A DNA stretch of 64,000 nt from Atopsyche davidsoni (lineage: Eukaryota > Arthropoda > Insecta > Trichoptera > Hydrobiosidae): the NCBI GenBank assembly GCA_022113835.1, contig JAILWY010000023.1:4836001-4900000 (forward strand), written 5' to 3'. The notes below the pieces were generated by a model. The model had not been told where the DNA came from. It saw nothing but the letters and a program-made list of their open reading frames with translations, and did not search any database. Of this stretch, positions 1 to 11,567 are shown in pieces; within the stretch, counting starts at the first letter, position 1; the number at the start of each line of letters is the position of its first letter. The position numbers and the translations under genes were made by a program.

Positions 1-1889
1 CCCAATATAAAGTAAATTAATTTTCAGTTTACTAACGAAATAAAGTATATTTTGCATGAAGTTGAAAATTAAAGAAAACTTATTTATTTTTTGTTCGGTT
101 ATCTTAACTCCAGATTTTTTTTCAATAATCCATGTTAAACCGACCGTAGTTTTACCAATGAGACAACAGTTGTACTTAACATTATTAAAAAATAAAACTT
201 CTACATATTCAGTTGCAAGCTCTCATTTATTACATAGTCTTATCATACACAATTATGTGATAATTATTCTCAGAATTTTCGGTGAATAGGTTTGCCTCAA
301 TGTTGAATTTGCTGTCGGATATTAAGCTCAGAAATTCTCTTCATCTCTCTTGCTATTTGATAGCATAAGCATCGATTGCACTCCTATAAGTCAGTGGTTG
401 CGGTTGTGCTTGGCGCGTTCCTACTCGGGAATTTCCCATGGAATTTACGGAGAAATCACACAGAGCTGTGGTCAGTGAATAATTATACAAACAAGGGTTG
501 TTATATATTGAAATAAATATGTATAGTAAGTTACGTTCTGTGAAAGGATAGATAGTGTAAAGTCTTTGAATTAATGGAAACATAATGTACATATTGTATA
601 CTAAGTGCAATCGTGATATGATTGAATGAAATTAAAAAAAATCATTACGTGTTATGTATCTAGGATTTTAAAAGAGAAGGGGGCGTGGGTTCAACAAATA
701 ATACTGAAGATTTATGTTGAATTCGATTACATAAAAATCTTTATTATTCTATTTATAAAAAAACAGAATTGCCATCAACGGCATTCACAAATTTTAGTTT
801 GATTTACAAGTATATTCTTCACCCATTCACGTTCAGTCCTTCGTCTTCATATACTTTGTTGAATGTTTTAAAGTGTGTTTAAAATAGAAGCTGTGTGCGC
901 ACTAAACAAAAAATCTTTTATTAGTCAATTAATACGAGCATTGAATCTCATAACTTCGAATGATTAGTAACGATGAATTTCATGAATTATACTACTTCGT
1001 CAGCATGATTTGCTCCAATGTTTGTATTTGCATACTTAATTAAACATATCTTATATTGTATTAGCGGCACCGTCACATCACAGTTATTTGTACTTTGTTA
1101 TTTAGTTTACAATGGAAACTAACAGGTAACTAATTAACCAGGCTCTTCGTTATCTTGTTTACAGCATTATGTCTACGCACAGTTGTACGCATATACAAGA
1201 ATTTTTTTACTTTATTTTACTCTTTTAATAAAACTACAAATACGTACAGAATGATTAAATTAAATATGTTTTGGATTGTCTTGAAAGAAAACAACAAACA
1301 AAGGTCTTAAATATGCTTTGGGTGCATACAGCGTGTTGCAATTTCTTTGTCATGTCTGTCTATATGTCCAGTACAATAGTAGTAATTCCTATGCAAAGGT
1401 TATAATCTATATTTGCATATTGCATCACATAATTTGACTGTGTCTCCTCATACACGACGTGTACAATACCGCTAGTGTGCTCTAGCTTGCCACGCTTGAC
1501 GACGGGCTTAAGTCCCAGCTTATATTACCGACTTCTTTACCTACTGCTATCTTGTAAATGACTTCACAAATTGATAATATGTTTGCAAGTTTTGACGTTC
1601 CGTGCAAATTAAAAAAAATCTAAGACATTTAGCCAACCAAAGATGTAAAGTAATAAATTGTTTACTTTGGTGTTTTGCTCATTTTTAGGATGTAAAACAA
1701 ATAGTGACCCTTCTTCTAGTTTGTCCCTAGAGTTGGTCATCAATATCATATCATAAAACGACATTTTAATAAGCAAAATAAAATTGGATATTACTTGATG
1801 ATACGCTCGGTTTGGTTTGGAGTGACAAGTAAGAAACCTTCTCATTCGGGTTTAAAAGAGAAAATTAATAAAATTAGCCTATCATGTTG
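1..1889. other. AT-rich, no gene
   Basis: Frames of 60-85 codons (56-289, 353-610, 1609-1845) show no motif, splice context or composition of a gene. Two GC-normal patches (about 290-480 and 1440-1540) have no recognisable content. Confidence 0.6.
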
Positions 1890-2110
1890 AGGGACAAGGT
1901 ATTTGTTTGGTGAAGATCAGATTTTTAATAATGATTTGAAATAACTTTTTATAATTTCTTCACGTTGAGTTAATTTTAATACTTATGCATGACTAGTTTC
2001 AACCAAAAGACTTGGTCATCATCAGATGCAGAATTAAACTGATTTGTTACAAAAGAAATTACAAAAAGTTATTTCAAATCATTAATAAAAAAATTGCCTT
2101 GTTTATAAAA
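1890..2110 (-). mobile_element. Snapback Penelope-like element remnant with hammerhead
   Basis: Inverted arms of 39 bp (1922-1960 and 2053-2091) match at about 37 positions and surround a hammerhead ribozyme motif at 1987-2029. A weaker outer pairing (ACAAGG near 1893 and CCTTGT near 2097) suggests the arms once ran further. Minimal hammerheads in inverted or tandem terminal repeats are a published hallmark of Penelope-like retroelements. No reverse transcriptase or GIY-YIG sequence is visible, so this would be a terminal-repeat remnant. Confidence 0.55.
1987..2029 (-). ncRNA. Minimal type I hammerhead ribozyme, intact core
   Basis: Minus strand, in order: stem I GCAU; core CUGAUGA; one extra U; stem II GACCAA / loop GUCUU / UUGGUU; core GAAA; mini stem III C-UA-G closed by A-U; cleavage triplet GUC; stem I AUGC pairing perfectly with the first strand. 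All invariant residues (C3 to A9, G12 A13 A14, C17) are present. Predicted cleavage falls between 1991 and 1990. The two-base-pair stem III with a 2-nt loop is the form described for Penelope-like elements. Activity is not shown. Confidence 0.7.
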
Positions 2111-2831
2111 AAATATATAAAGCCAGACTTCTAGAACCATCTATTCAACTGAAATATTTATAGATGAAAAATTCCGAGCTTTCATTCAAAAGGAAGCCCT
2201 GAGCTGGTGTGCATGCTCGAGTTTGATGAAATGTTCCAGCTGCGCACTCGCTAATGACAAAATGACAAAACTGGCTGTGCTGTATTTATATTCACTTTGC
2301 AACACATAAAAACTTCCCACATTTTTTTACCAACATTACTACCACGCTCTGTGTTATTTCTAAAAAAATCACGACCAAATAAAACGTAGACAATAAATTT
2401 AGTCTAAAATCATCATGATATAGTAATATATTTTGAATTTACTTAATAAGCATAGTATCTTAAAATACAACAATCAATTTTATTGTAAAGCAAAGAAAAA
2501 CCTATATTTAGTTAGGTATTTTTTTACATAGTTTCAAAAATTTAAATTAAAGATAACGAATACAAGCATTTGAAAACAAACTTGATTTTGAATTCGAATG
2601 TAAGATATTGTTGTTTGCTGTGAATTGCATTCCAACTTATTATCAAATTACATGGTTCAAATAGCATTACCTTAACATTGTATTTAGATCCTTTGTACAT
2701 GAGTTTACAATGAGATTTCCAGTTCAGTAAATGTCTTAGAATCTTTGATATTAGAATTGATCTGACTCCCTGAAATGTTCACAGACAAAACAATAGATAG
2801 TAATTCTTTAGAATTTTTTTTTTAAATTAGT

Positions 2832-2980
2832 AGCCATTATCAAACAGATAATGCTAACGTTGGCGAAATCGGCCACCAATAAAAATTAACATGTGGAAGT
2901 ATCACTCAAGTATTTTATTTTATTTAAAATATTAAAATGGAATTACACCAAGTACTCTCTGTCAAAAATATTGATTATTT
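2832..2980 (+). mobile_element. Penelope-like family remnant, copy A (5' truncated)
   Basis: Shares with the other copies the series GCTAACGTTGGCGAAATCGG, TCACTCAAGTATTTTATT and the 3' tail CCAAGTACTCTCTGTCAAAA. The hammerhead-like region has CAGAUAA where CUGAUGA is expected and GCC in place of GUC, so the ribozyme is decayed. No target-site duplication was found. Confidence 0.6.
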
Positions 2981-4041
2981 ATAACATTTTAACATAAATA
3001 TACGTGTTTTTTAAAAACCCAAAAGATGGTTTTCTACTTTTTATACTTTGTGATATTTCTGTATTGAAGTTTAAGGAAACACGAATCCAATAAATCTTGA
3101 ATGTGTAAGTACTCGTATTTTTCTTCAACATAAGACGTATATATCCACTATGTGTGCTTCAGTCCACCATCTTGCCCTTGTACCGCTTCCTTTGAGAGTC
3201 GTGTGATTCCTGGATATTGGTTGACAAGTAGTAGAGAACTTGTTTCGGGATACACGACTCCGACATGTGTTTTCAAGAATAGTATTCTTGAGAAGCAATT
3301 TATTATAAAGTACCCATTTTACCACAAACAACATATTAATAATATATTAGCTTAACTGTTGAAACTACGAGACTACTAAAATGTCGCCATACATAGATAC
3401 TAAATATAGACCATTTGTACGATTTTATTGAGTTGTTCAAAACATATTTAAATCAATGAGTGAGTATCGTAGATTTTAATATCATATGATTTATTAATAT
3501 GTCTTGTTAAATATACACAGTAAAATGTTTCACTTGTATTAAATATGACAGACGTACATTCGTAATGACTCCTAATGCAATCAAAATACAAGAACCTAAT
3601 TACAGTCGCAAAGCAAAATACACGCGAGTATTATGTTTGATTTTTCCATTATCTCTGTTCTGATTAATGTGGTTTATATTTGAATAATTTTATCACATAA
3701 AATATCATTCTCACTCGAGGGTTCGTTAAAATTCATACGGCGGCATTCTGGTAAAATATTCTGATTCGATTTATTCAGACAGCTAGCTCTCTGCTATGTA
3801 TCGGAAACCAATACGAGATCTGTGAGTATAATTTTAATTATTTGATTAGTGCCTGACTCCCGGATATGGCGACATTTACTGTATTATTTGTCGAGATATT
3901 TTGTTTTTGCGGATATTGATATTAACGACTCAAATAGAAGGAATAATGGAATCAATTAATTAATGTAAAAGCTTTGTGGTGAGAGATCAGTTTGGATTAT
4001 TACTGTATTAAATTATATTATTGCGATATAGTAAATATACT
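2981..4041. other. Non-coding; small palindromes
   Basis: A GC-normal patch at 3130-3270 is open on both strands for about 68 codons without a recognisable product. TCAAGAATAGTATTCTTGA at 3273-3291 is palindromic, and another palindrome (4025-4046) abuts copy B of the Penelope-like family. The 2111-2831 stretch before copy A likewise shows only one GC-normal patch (2190-2290). Confidence 0.55.
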
Positions 4042-4053
4042 ATATCACTTTAA

Positions 4054-4267
4054 TATTTTGAATAAAAATACTTGAGTGATTTTCCACATTTTTGTTTTTA
4101 TTAGTGACCGGTTTCGCCAACCTTTCACGTTGGCATTATCAAACGTGAAAGGTTGGCGAAACCGGTCACTAATAAAAACAAAAATGTGGAAAATCACTCA
4201 AGTATTTTTATTCAAAATATTAAAATGGAATTCCACCAAGTACTCTCTGTCAAAAATATTGAATTTC
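4054..4267 (+). mobile_element. Penelope-like family, palindromic copy B with 12-bp TSD
   Basis: The element is nearly a perfect inverted repeat: the left arm (about 4058-4128) and right arm (about 4145-4217) both contain the GGTTGGCGAAACCGGTCAC block in opposite orientation. A non-palindromic 3' tail ends ATTGAATTTC. It is flanked by the direct repeat atatcactttaa at 4042-4053 and 4268-4279. On the minus strand the left arm has a hammerhead-like fold (stem II GCCAAC/GUUGGC, GAAA, C-CG-GUC) but the core reads UUGAUAA, altered at C3 and G8. Confidence 0.72.
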
Positions 4268-4279
4268 ATATCACTTTAA

Positions 4280-7200
4280 GTTTATTGAACGGAAATAATT
4301 AGATTATGACTTAAAACCATCATTGACTTAAACTTTGAACTATTATAACTACGGTTAATCAGAAATTCTAATTCGTAACCAATGCATTTTTAATATTATA
4401 AATTAAGATTAATTTATGAAAATCAATATAAGCGATTCAAGTTATCTGGTAAAATATTTATTTTTAGTAAATAATTTGCGCCTTGTTATATGTAGCAATA
4501 TCCTATGTTATACAAATCATTTTTTTTTGTTTTTTTGTTAATGTTGGAGGCGTAGACATTAAGTGTGAATTTATGGTGACATAAATATTATTAGTTCATT
4601 AATGACCTTTTAGTGGCAATATCTCACATCCAATCCAAATATGGAGTTCATGAATGCAGAACTATTTCACTCTGTGGGCTTCCTTAAGTGCTTTTACTAA
4701 TGCATGGCTTGAGGAATTTGATATATGTTATACTGCGTTTAATTAGACCGTAGTATATCTGAAGTGATGCCACAAAATGAATCTATTAGATTAAGAATTT
4801 CTGCAGTGCCACTTTTGACTGTCCCGCCTTCTATTGTACGGAAGTTCGTCTTCTAGACTGGATCCGCCATATTGAGGTTCATGTTCTATGCCTTCAGTGC
4901 TGATGAGGTTAACCTATATTTTCTTAAGCTCGGGTACGGGGTGCTTCATAAAGCTGCAGTAGTATTTCTATGTGTAGTACCAACCCGCAAGGCGTAAGCT
5001 TAGCCAAATTTACTGAGGTCGACTTAGAGAGGTTGCCTCAATTGACCCTCTCTTCAGAATTGTTAATGTATGTTAAACTCCTCTAAATTAACGCCATTAA
5101 TTATAATAAAACTTTTTATAACACTTTTGAACCTGGAAAATTTTGAAAATAGTTTATATCTGTTTTAGTAGACATCGATATAATTTGTTTACATTCAAAT
5201 ACAATGTATCAGCGTAATGCATTACTTAACGTTAAAATAATTTTAATTCTGTTCGTGGTTAAGGTTAGTTTTTATTTAAATTAAACTCACCGCATTTATC
5301 ATTTTCTAAAAATTACTAAAAATATATTTTATATCAATGAAAATAATTTATCATCATGAAAAATTACTTAAGTGTAAAAAAAAATGTTCTGGGATATTTT
5401 TAGATCTAATGATTATAGCGATAATGATCTGATAAGTACCGTACTTATGAGATAATCGCCGGAAGGCGTTTTACAGAAGCATAAGAACTAATTTATATTT
5501 TTTCTCAAATTTTCAAAGAAACGGTACTTTAATTTTTATTAAAGGTTATTAATTTTTTTAAATTAAAATTTGATGTATGGCTAAAATGTATTCTTTCAAT
5601 AGATGATGTGCTTATTGTCATTATTTAATAATATCACATAAGATATTATTAAATAGTTTTGTTTGATTACCTTAATTCAAATTAACAAAAATATATGTTG
5701 TTGCATTCTCTGTGTTAAAATGACAAATAATCAATAGCAAAAAATTTTATATGGTTAAAATTATTATTATTGCCCTAAATTTTTAGAGTAATTGTCACTT
5801 GTAAATGAATGCACTTGCGATTTTATTATCTTGTATTCTGTATTTAATCTGTATCTTTAATAATATTTTTTGATTTAATAATGAAAGTGATAATTTTTCT
5901 TCTGGGATATGCATGACTTATTTTAAATTTAATTGTGATAAAACATTTTTCAAAATGATTGTGTTTTCATTTTGAATAGAAATAAATAGTAACGTGATAA
6001 TAAATAACAGAAGTAGCTACTGTTTAAACCTCCAAAATCTAAAAAATATAAGTTATTTGACCTTTAAGAAACTATTTTTTTATAAATCCGTAGAATAGGA
6101 TATCTTGTCTTCAAAGAAATTTCTGTATCAACTGAATTAGCAAAAAGAAAAAAATTATGTTGTTTAATTTAATTTAGAAAGAATTTTATCAGAGAGATCG
6201 TATCTTCTCTGTTGAAGTATTTTTAAGGGCAGCTTCTGCCGAGAGAGGGTGGAGGGTCAGGATATTTTCACGTAAATAAAAAAGCCTTTTCGACTTTTAA
6301 TAAGCCAGAAAGTAGGTATAATAACTTTGGCTCGGCAGGAATGCCCAGTAAATAATTAAAGTTTTTTTTTCAAATAAGCGGCAAAGAACAATGTCCAGGT
6401 AGAAAAAAGAAAACACTTTACTAAGTCATTAGGTACTCGGCTAGACTGCTAACTGAAAAGCTTTCTTTTATAAAAAAAGCGTGAAGATTGATCTTTCATT
6501 CGAGAGTTTTACTTCATCACTGTAATGGCTCTGAAAATTGGAAAATATTGTTTGTTGCTGTTGATTTTTTACTTTGGCTCTCCTAATGGTACGACTTGAT
6601 AAAAAAAGTAAAAAGCCTAATTCTTCCATTAGCTTTTATTTTAATCACGTGATCAAAATACGCATTACATTAATTAGAACGATTATGCAGGGATTAAAAA
6701 AAAATGACTAAATAAACGAGACTCAAAGAATATACACAGAAAAAGCGTAAATATGATTTACCTGAGCCACACTGCAAAACTTAAAAGCATTTTGGATGTG
6801 CGTAATAAATCGTGAGATATTATTATTTACAATTTTATTTATAAATAATTATTTCGTTACTTTTTTAACTTCAAAAAAGGGAATGTTCCAAGGTGCTATA
6901 CAATATATTAATATTACTCATCACAAGAATATTAAATGTGAGTAGCGTGATAGATACAAAAAATCAAAAGGCGTAAACATAAAAAGCTTCAATGTAAAAA
7001 AATTTCGTTTGAATGTTTTTTAAAATTATTTATTATTGCTTTCGTTTAAATCGGTAGCTTTTAGCCGGGACCCTTAAGGGCGGAAGTAATACAGGAAACG
7101 GGAAAATTCCAACAGCCTCAAATGCTAAAATCTTTGACAAAGTTCCATTAGCAGTTATGATATGACGCGACGTCATGGACGCGTGTGCCCCCTTTGCCGG

Positions 7201-7614
7201 ATGCCGACTACCCCCGGGCAGGGTTCAGGGTTTTTTTAAACTCAACTTTCGATGAAAGGGTTGCCCTCCGGTGTTATCTGCCAGAATGCGAGATTTCATG
7301 TTCCACTGAGTAACCTTCATTAGCCGCCCCTTGAAGCTTGCAAAGAGAGTTATACGCACTGGAATCAGACAATCGTATGTAATAATGGTTGATTTAGAAT
7401 GACATAAACAAGCATATGTATTTTGTATTTTATTTATATTTTTCTTATTAGCAATCCCAAGTTCATTGGAGTTATTGATTTGTCTTTAAAAAAATTGCTT
7501 ATCAAAAAACAAATACAGAAAATAATTTTGACTTAATTGTTAATTTTTTAAAACAGTTAATTTTTACACATATAAACAAAATTTTATAAAATATAAGAAA
7601 AGGTTTTCACCCAG
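4280..7614. other. Non-coding with three GC-normal islands
   Basis: Islands at 4640-5065, 6220-6360 and 7055-7375 interrupt AT-rich DNA. The last contains CpG-rich ACGCGACGTCATGGACGCGT and CCCCCGGGCAGGG. No frame or family was recognised in any of them; they may be conserved non-coding elements. Confidence 0.5.
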
Positions 7615-7621
7615 TTGAATT

Positions 7622-7680
7622 CTTATTGAATTGCCTCTGCTGGAGCGTTTGTCAGGGTTCTTAACCGCTAAGCCAATAAA
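7622..7680 (-). mobile_element. tRNA-related SINE-like head
   Basis: The minus strand has TGGCTTAGCGG at 7665-7675, a full pol III A-box match, followed by TTAAGAACCCTGAC as in tRNA-derived SINE heads. A degenerate B-box-like GGCAATTCAA lies about 30 nt on. No complete tRNA cloverleaf forms. Confidence 0.35.
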
Positions 7681-10509
7681 TCAACCATAAATTATAATAT
7701 GGGATAGAATATCTCAACCCAAAGCTGTCATAAAATTCTGGTACTATCAACTTACGTAGGTTCTCAGGTCGTCAATTACCATAGGTTATGGGAGTACCCG
7801 ATGAGGCATTCAGTACGCGACTCACTGAGCTGCTCATATTAGGTTGAATGACACAATCGAATTGCTTAGGGACCTCTTACACTCGAGTAGATACTTGCAG
7901 CTTTGTATAGAAGTTTGTATGAAATTTCTGGCATTTTTTAAAATTTTGTTAAATGAAGTTCAGTAAATTTATGTGATTAAAATTCTAGAGTTGATGCCTA
8001 GAACGACAAAAAATATCTCTGGAATACGTAACAGGTAGGGTTACATGTAAGGTTTACATAAACGTTTGTATTTCCTGATTTTTGAAGCCTGAAACCTCAC
8101 TGTACTTGACCAATGTGGCTACGTTACTGAGTATAAATTAAATTAGTAATATACAAGTATGTAACAGATGCTCCTACGTTAGACTGTTTCCTAACATTCT
8201 TAAATTTGTTAAACAAAAACATATAAGCAATAATTATTGTACCTTTATGAATACCAAAACTATGACCTTTTAAAAATGTAAAAGTCATCGGTTGAAATTT
8301 TTTGCTTATAAAATTTATTTAAATAATATATTTACACACATTATCATAATTTTTGGTGTTTTTTTTTTCAAAATTTTGCAAAAAAAGTGATTTCTACGTC
8401 AATCAAAAGAATATCATGAATTTTTCACACAAAAACATCAATGGAAAAATAAGTTTTTACTGGATTGTTTTTTAAGAGCAAAGTTGCTTTTTTTAAGTTT
8501 TATTTGAATTTTTTATTGTAACAGTAAATGTTCTACTTAATTTTATTAAAAAATGTTTTTGAATAAAACCTTTAATGTATCTCGATTTTTGCAGAACTTT
8601 CTCAGTGCTCATTCATTTGTTTAACTGAATAAAGTTCAGCGAGTGCTTGGTTTTCCTGGAAATCTCCAACCGTTTCCGACAGTCAAAAGCTCTATAACCT
8701 TATTAATATTTTCGAAAAGTTTTTGAAGTTTTGGATACTTCAATTATTGAATTTTAGAGATGGGTATTATCACCATATTAAACAAATTGGATGTATTATT
8801 TTTAACAGCAGATCAAAAAACGGTTGTGTTTGAAATGTATGAGGTAATAACGTTACATATAAAACCTTCTTATTAATACTTTTAAAGTTATGTTAAGTCG
8901 GTTATTGAGCAAACTTATCAACAATATTATATAATAAAACGATTTTATAAAATCAGTTTGACGTGAATGTATGGTTATGATTAATTACTCTTGTACTGCT
9001 GTTTTTACTCTCGCTATGATCAAAGTACCTGCATAATTTGCTGTGAATTTTTACTGAGCTTTACCAGCTGATATTATGAAGGAACCCTTTAGAGTGAAGC
9101 GGCTCAATTGAGTTGATTCACTGAGCTGTAGCATTTAGGTCAGCTGGAACTGTCTCAGTGAAACGAGCTGATTCACCTATCTCGGCTGTCACTATCGCGG
9201 TCTGTCCCCCATTTAACGCCGGAAGACTACTAAGAAGTAGAATTCATTTAAATTCTGCTGTTTTCCTTTCTGCCCTCAAAACTCCCTCACTAGGATCCTT
9301 TGAGGCTTGTGTATTTGGACAATGTTTTATCTCTTAACAAGGGAATCCGCGGGTTGTACCGCACCCCAACCAGGTCATCCGCACTGCTTTCCAAGTACAG
9401 TAGTTAGTGTATAATGAAATGAGGGTTTATTCTGTTTTTCACTCTCCTGTACAATATAAAAATAAATTTGTTAAAAATATATATCTATAGATAAAATTTA
9501 TTGTATATTTTTGTAGGAGAGTGCTATGTTATTTTATATTTGAAGCTTATTAAGAAGAGGAGCATTTAATAAATTGCACACAAAAAATTCAATTTTCATC
9601 GTGAAGAGTTTTATCTTAATATATATATTTTCATCGGTGGATTATATTTTACAAAAAATTCACCGGAAAAACGCCTGTCAAACATGTTCTATGTCATATG
9701 AAATATGAGTGACTACCCTATAAATTGTTCAAGTTATTAGAAATTTGTTCATACTGCTCTCGCTTCAATACGTTCTCATTTCAATACAGCTCAGTTTTTT
9801 TTGGAGAAAACTTCTGTCGTACAAATATGTATGGTAATGTGAAATCTTTCCGCGAAGCAGAATCACAAAAACATTAACATAAATATAAAAAAAACATGTC
9901 TGTCTTGACATATTTTTTTAGGCGCTGCGCTGTTGCAAAACCGACAAAAAAACCTATCATGTATAAACATAAATGGCTCCTTCCAGTATACTACATTTTT
10001 TTATACGAGAAGGAGTGATTTTTTTTATCTTATATTTTTATACTGCAACATGGTTTTTTTTTATTTTTAAGGAAACTGTTGAAACACTTTCTTTATGGTA
10101 GTTGGCACAGGAATTGCTTTTGATGAAAGCTTGATTCATCAATTGTGTTGAGTTTTTGACTTCGTTTTATCTGATATACAATAGTTTATATTTACATGTA
10201 CGATATAAAAAACAGGTACAGGTAAAACGTTAATTATCTTCTCCATGTCAATCGAGTGCTTTGTTTTTCTTTCTTTCAGTTTTTCAGTGTTCCTCTGTTT
10301 TTTTATGCGTATCCCATCAACAATTTGAATGACAAAAATTAAAAAAATCTGTTATGAAATTCACCCATAATAACAAGTTTTATATTTTATGCATTTATGT
10401 GAATTAAACCACTTTCTATTTCCTGAAATTTTGATATCATGAATAACTAGTTGTGTTAAAAGAATTTACAATTTATAAATGAGAAAATCAATAAGTGTTA
10501 AAGCTTTTT
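7681..10509. other. Non-coding with GC-normal islands
   Basis: Islands at 7735-7900 and 9055-9415. The second repeats a motif: GAGTTGATTCAC (9111), GAGCTGATTCAC (9167) and GAGCTG variants between, which may be clustered factor-binding sites. No gene seen. Confidence 0.5.
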
Positions 10510-10965
10510 CACGGAAATTACAAAACGTCAGCGGAAATCCGACAATTCATGATAAAAAAAACACCAGCGATAAAGCAGTAACTCTCTTGAGTTTCTGGCC
10601 TGGCAGGGAAGAGCGGTGGATATTTTAATTTTAATACACGTGTCTTGTGGCACGGCGCACCGGAGATGATCCTGGTTTTTGGCCGAGATGATCCTCCCGA
10701 GCCGCGCGGGGAGGCTTCGAGCACATTGTTTCGCAATTCAAAGAGAAGAATCATATCTCGCACAGCACGCATTTGGTGTATGCGTGGAGAATAATATTCC
10801 GGAGTTATAAAAGCATTTGAATCATGAATAAATTTAGAAATACAAAATTGCCTGTGAACGTGCAGATGGGACATTATATTAAACGTATCAAGAAACATCA
10901 CACAAAAAGAATAATGCCATATGTAGCATCTGATGTGGGATAGCTTAAAAATAAGTAACATCTAT
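10510..10965. other. GC-normal island overlapping a 147-codon frame
   Basis: The minus strand (10518-10961) is open for 147 codons, but the translation shows no domain, signal peptide or splice context. The GC-rich half (10600-10760) repeats GAGATGATCCT twice (10665 and 10684) and is CpG-rich. It is best read as a non-coding island with a chance frame. Confidence 0.4.
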
Positions 10966-11010
10966 GCTTTAATATTTTAACGGATAAAATTTTGTAAGAA
11001 CTGCTTAACG

Positions 11011-11567
11011 TATCATCGGCGAAACTCCACTATGTATATTTTGTTTTTGAATATAAAAAAAAAGATATGTTCAAAAAAATATTTCAACTGTCTACAAGAA
11101 TATCAATGACAACCAAAACCCATGAAAAAATTTGGTCGTATGATTCGTTTAAATATCTAATAATTTTTTTAAGAAAAATGTGCATAACATGCTTTTGTTT
11201 GGAGAGTGATAAGCAGTTTTCTATAAAGCACCAGTGTTTGCGCATACTAAAGTGAAGCATGCAATAAAGTTTAATGATTCTAAAATTAGATATCATCGGC
11301 GAAACTCCACTATGTAAATTTTGTTTTTGAATATAAAAAAACTGATATGTTCAAAAAAATATTTCAACTTTCAAGAATATCAATGACAACCAAAACCTAT
11401 GAAAAAATTTGGGCGTATGATTCGTTTAAATATCTAATCATTTTTTTAAGAAAAATGTGCATAAGATGTTTTTGTTTGGAGAGTGATTAGCAGTTTTCAA
11501 TAAAGCACCAGTGTTCGCGCATACTAAAGTGAAGCATGCAATAAAGTTTAATGTTTCTAAAATTGGA
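11011..11567. repeat. 280-bp tandem duplication, two units
   Basis: Unit 1 (11011-11290) and unit 2 (11291-11567) both start TATCATCGGCGAAACTCCAC and end AAAATT(A/G)GA. They differ by scattered substitutions and small deletions, including a 3-bp loss near 11096/11374. Frames of 60-70 codons in unit 1 are interrupted in unit 2 (AAG to TAG), so the duplicated sequence is not conserved as protein. Confidence 0.85.

Noticed and set aside
4106..4142. Active hammerhead in Penelope-like copies B, D and E
   Set aside because: C3 and/or G8 of the catalytic core are replaced, which abolishes cleavage in studied hammerheads.
10518..10961. 147-codon minus frame
   Set aside because: No domain, signal peptide or splice context; composition changes abruptly inside it with the GC island.
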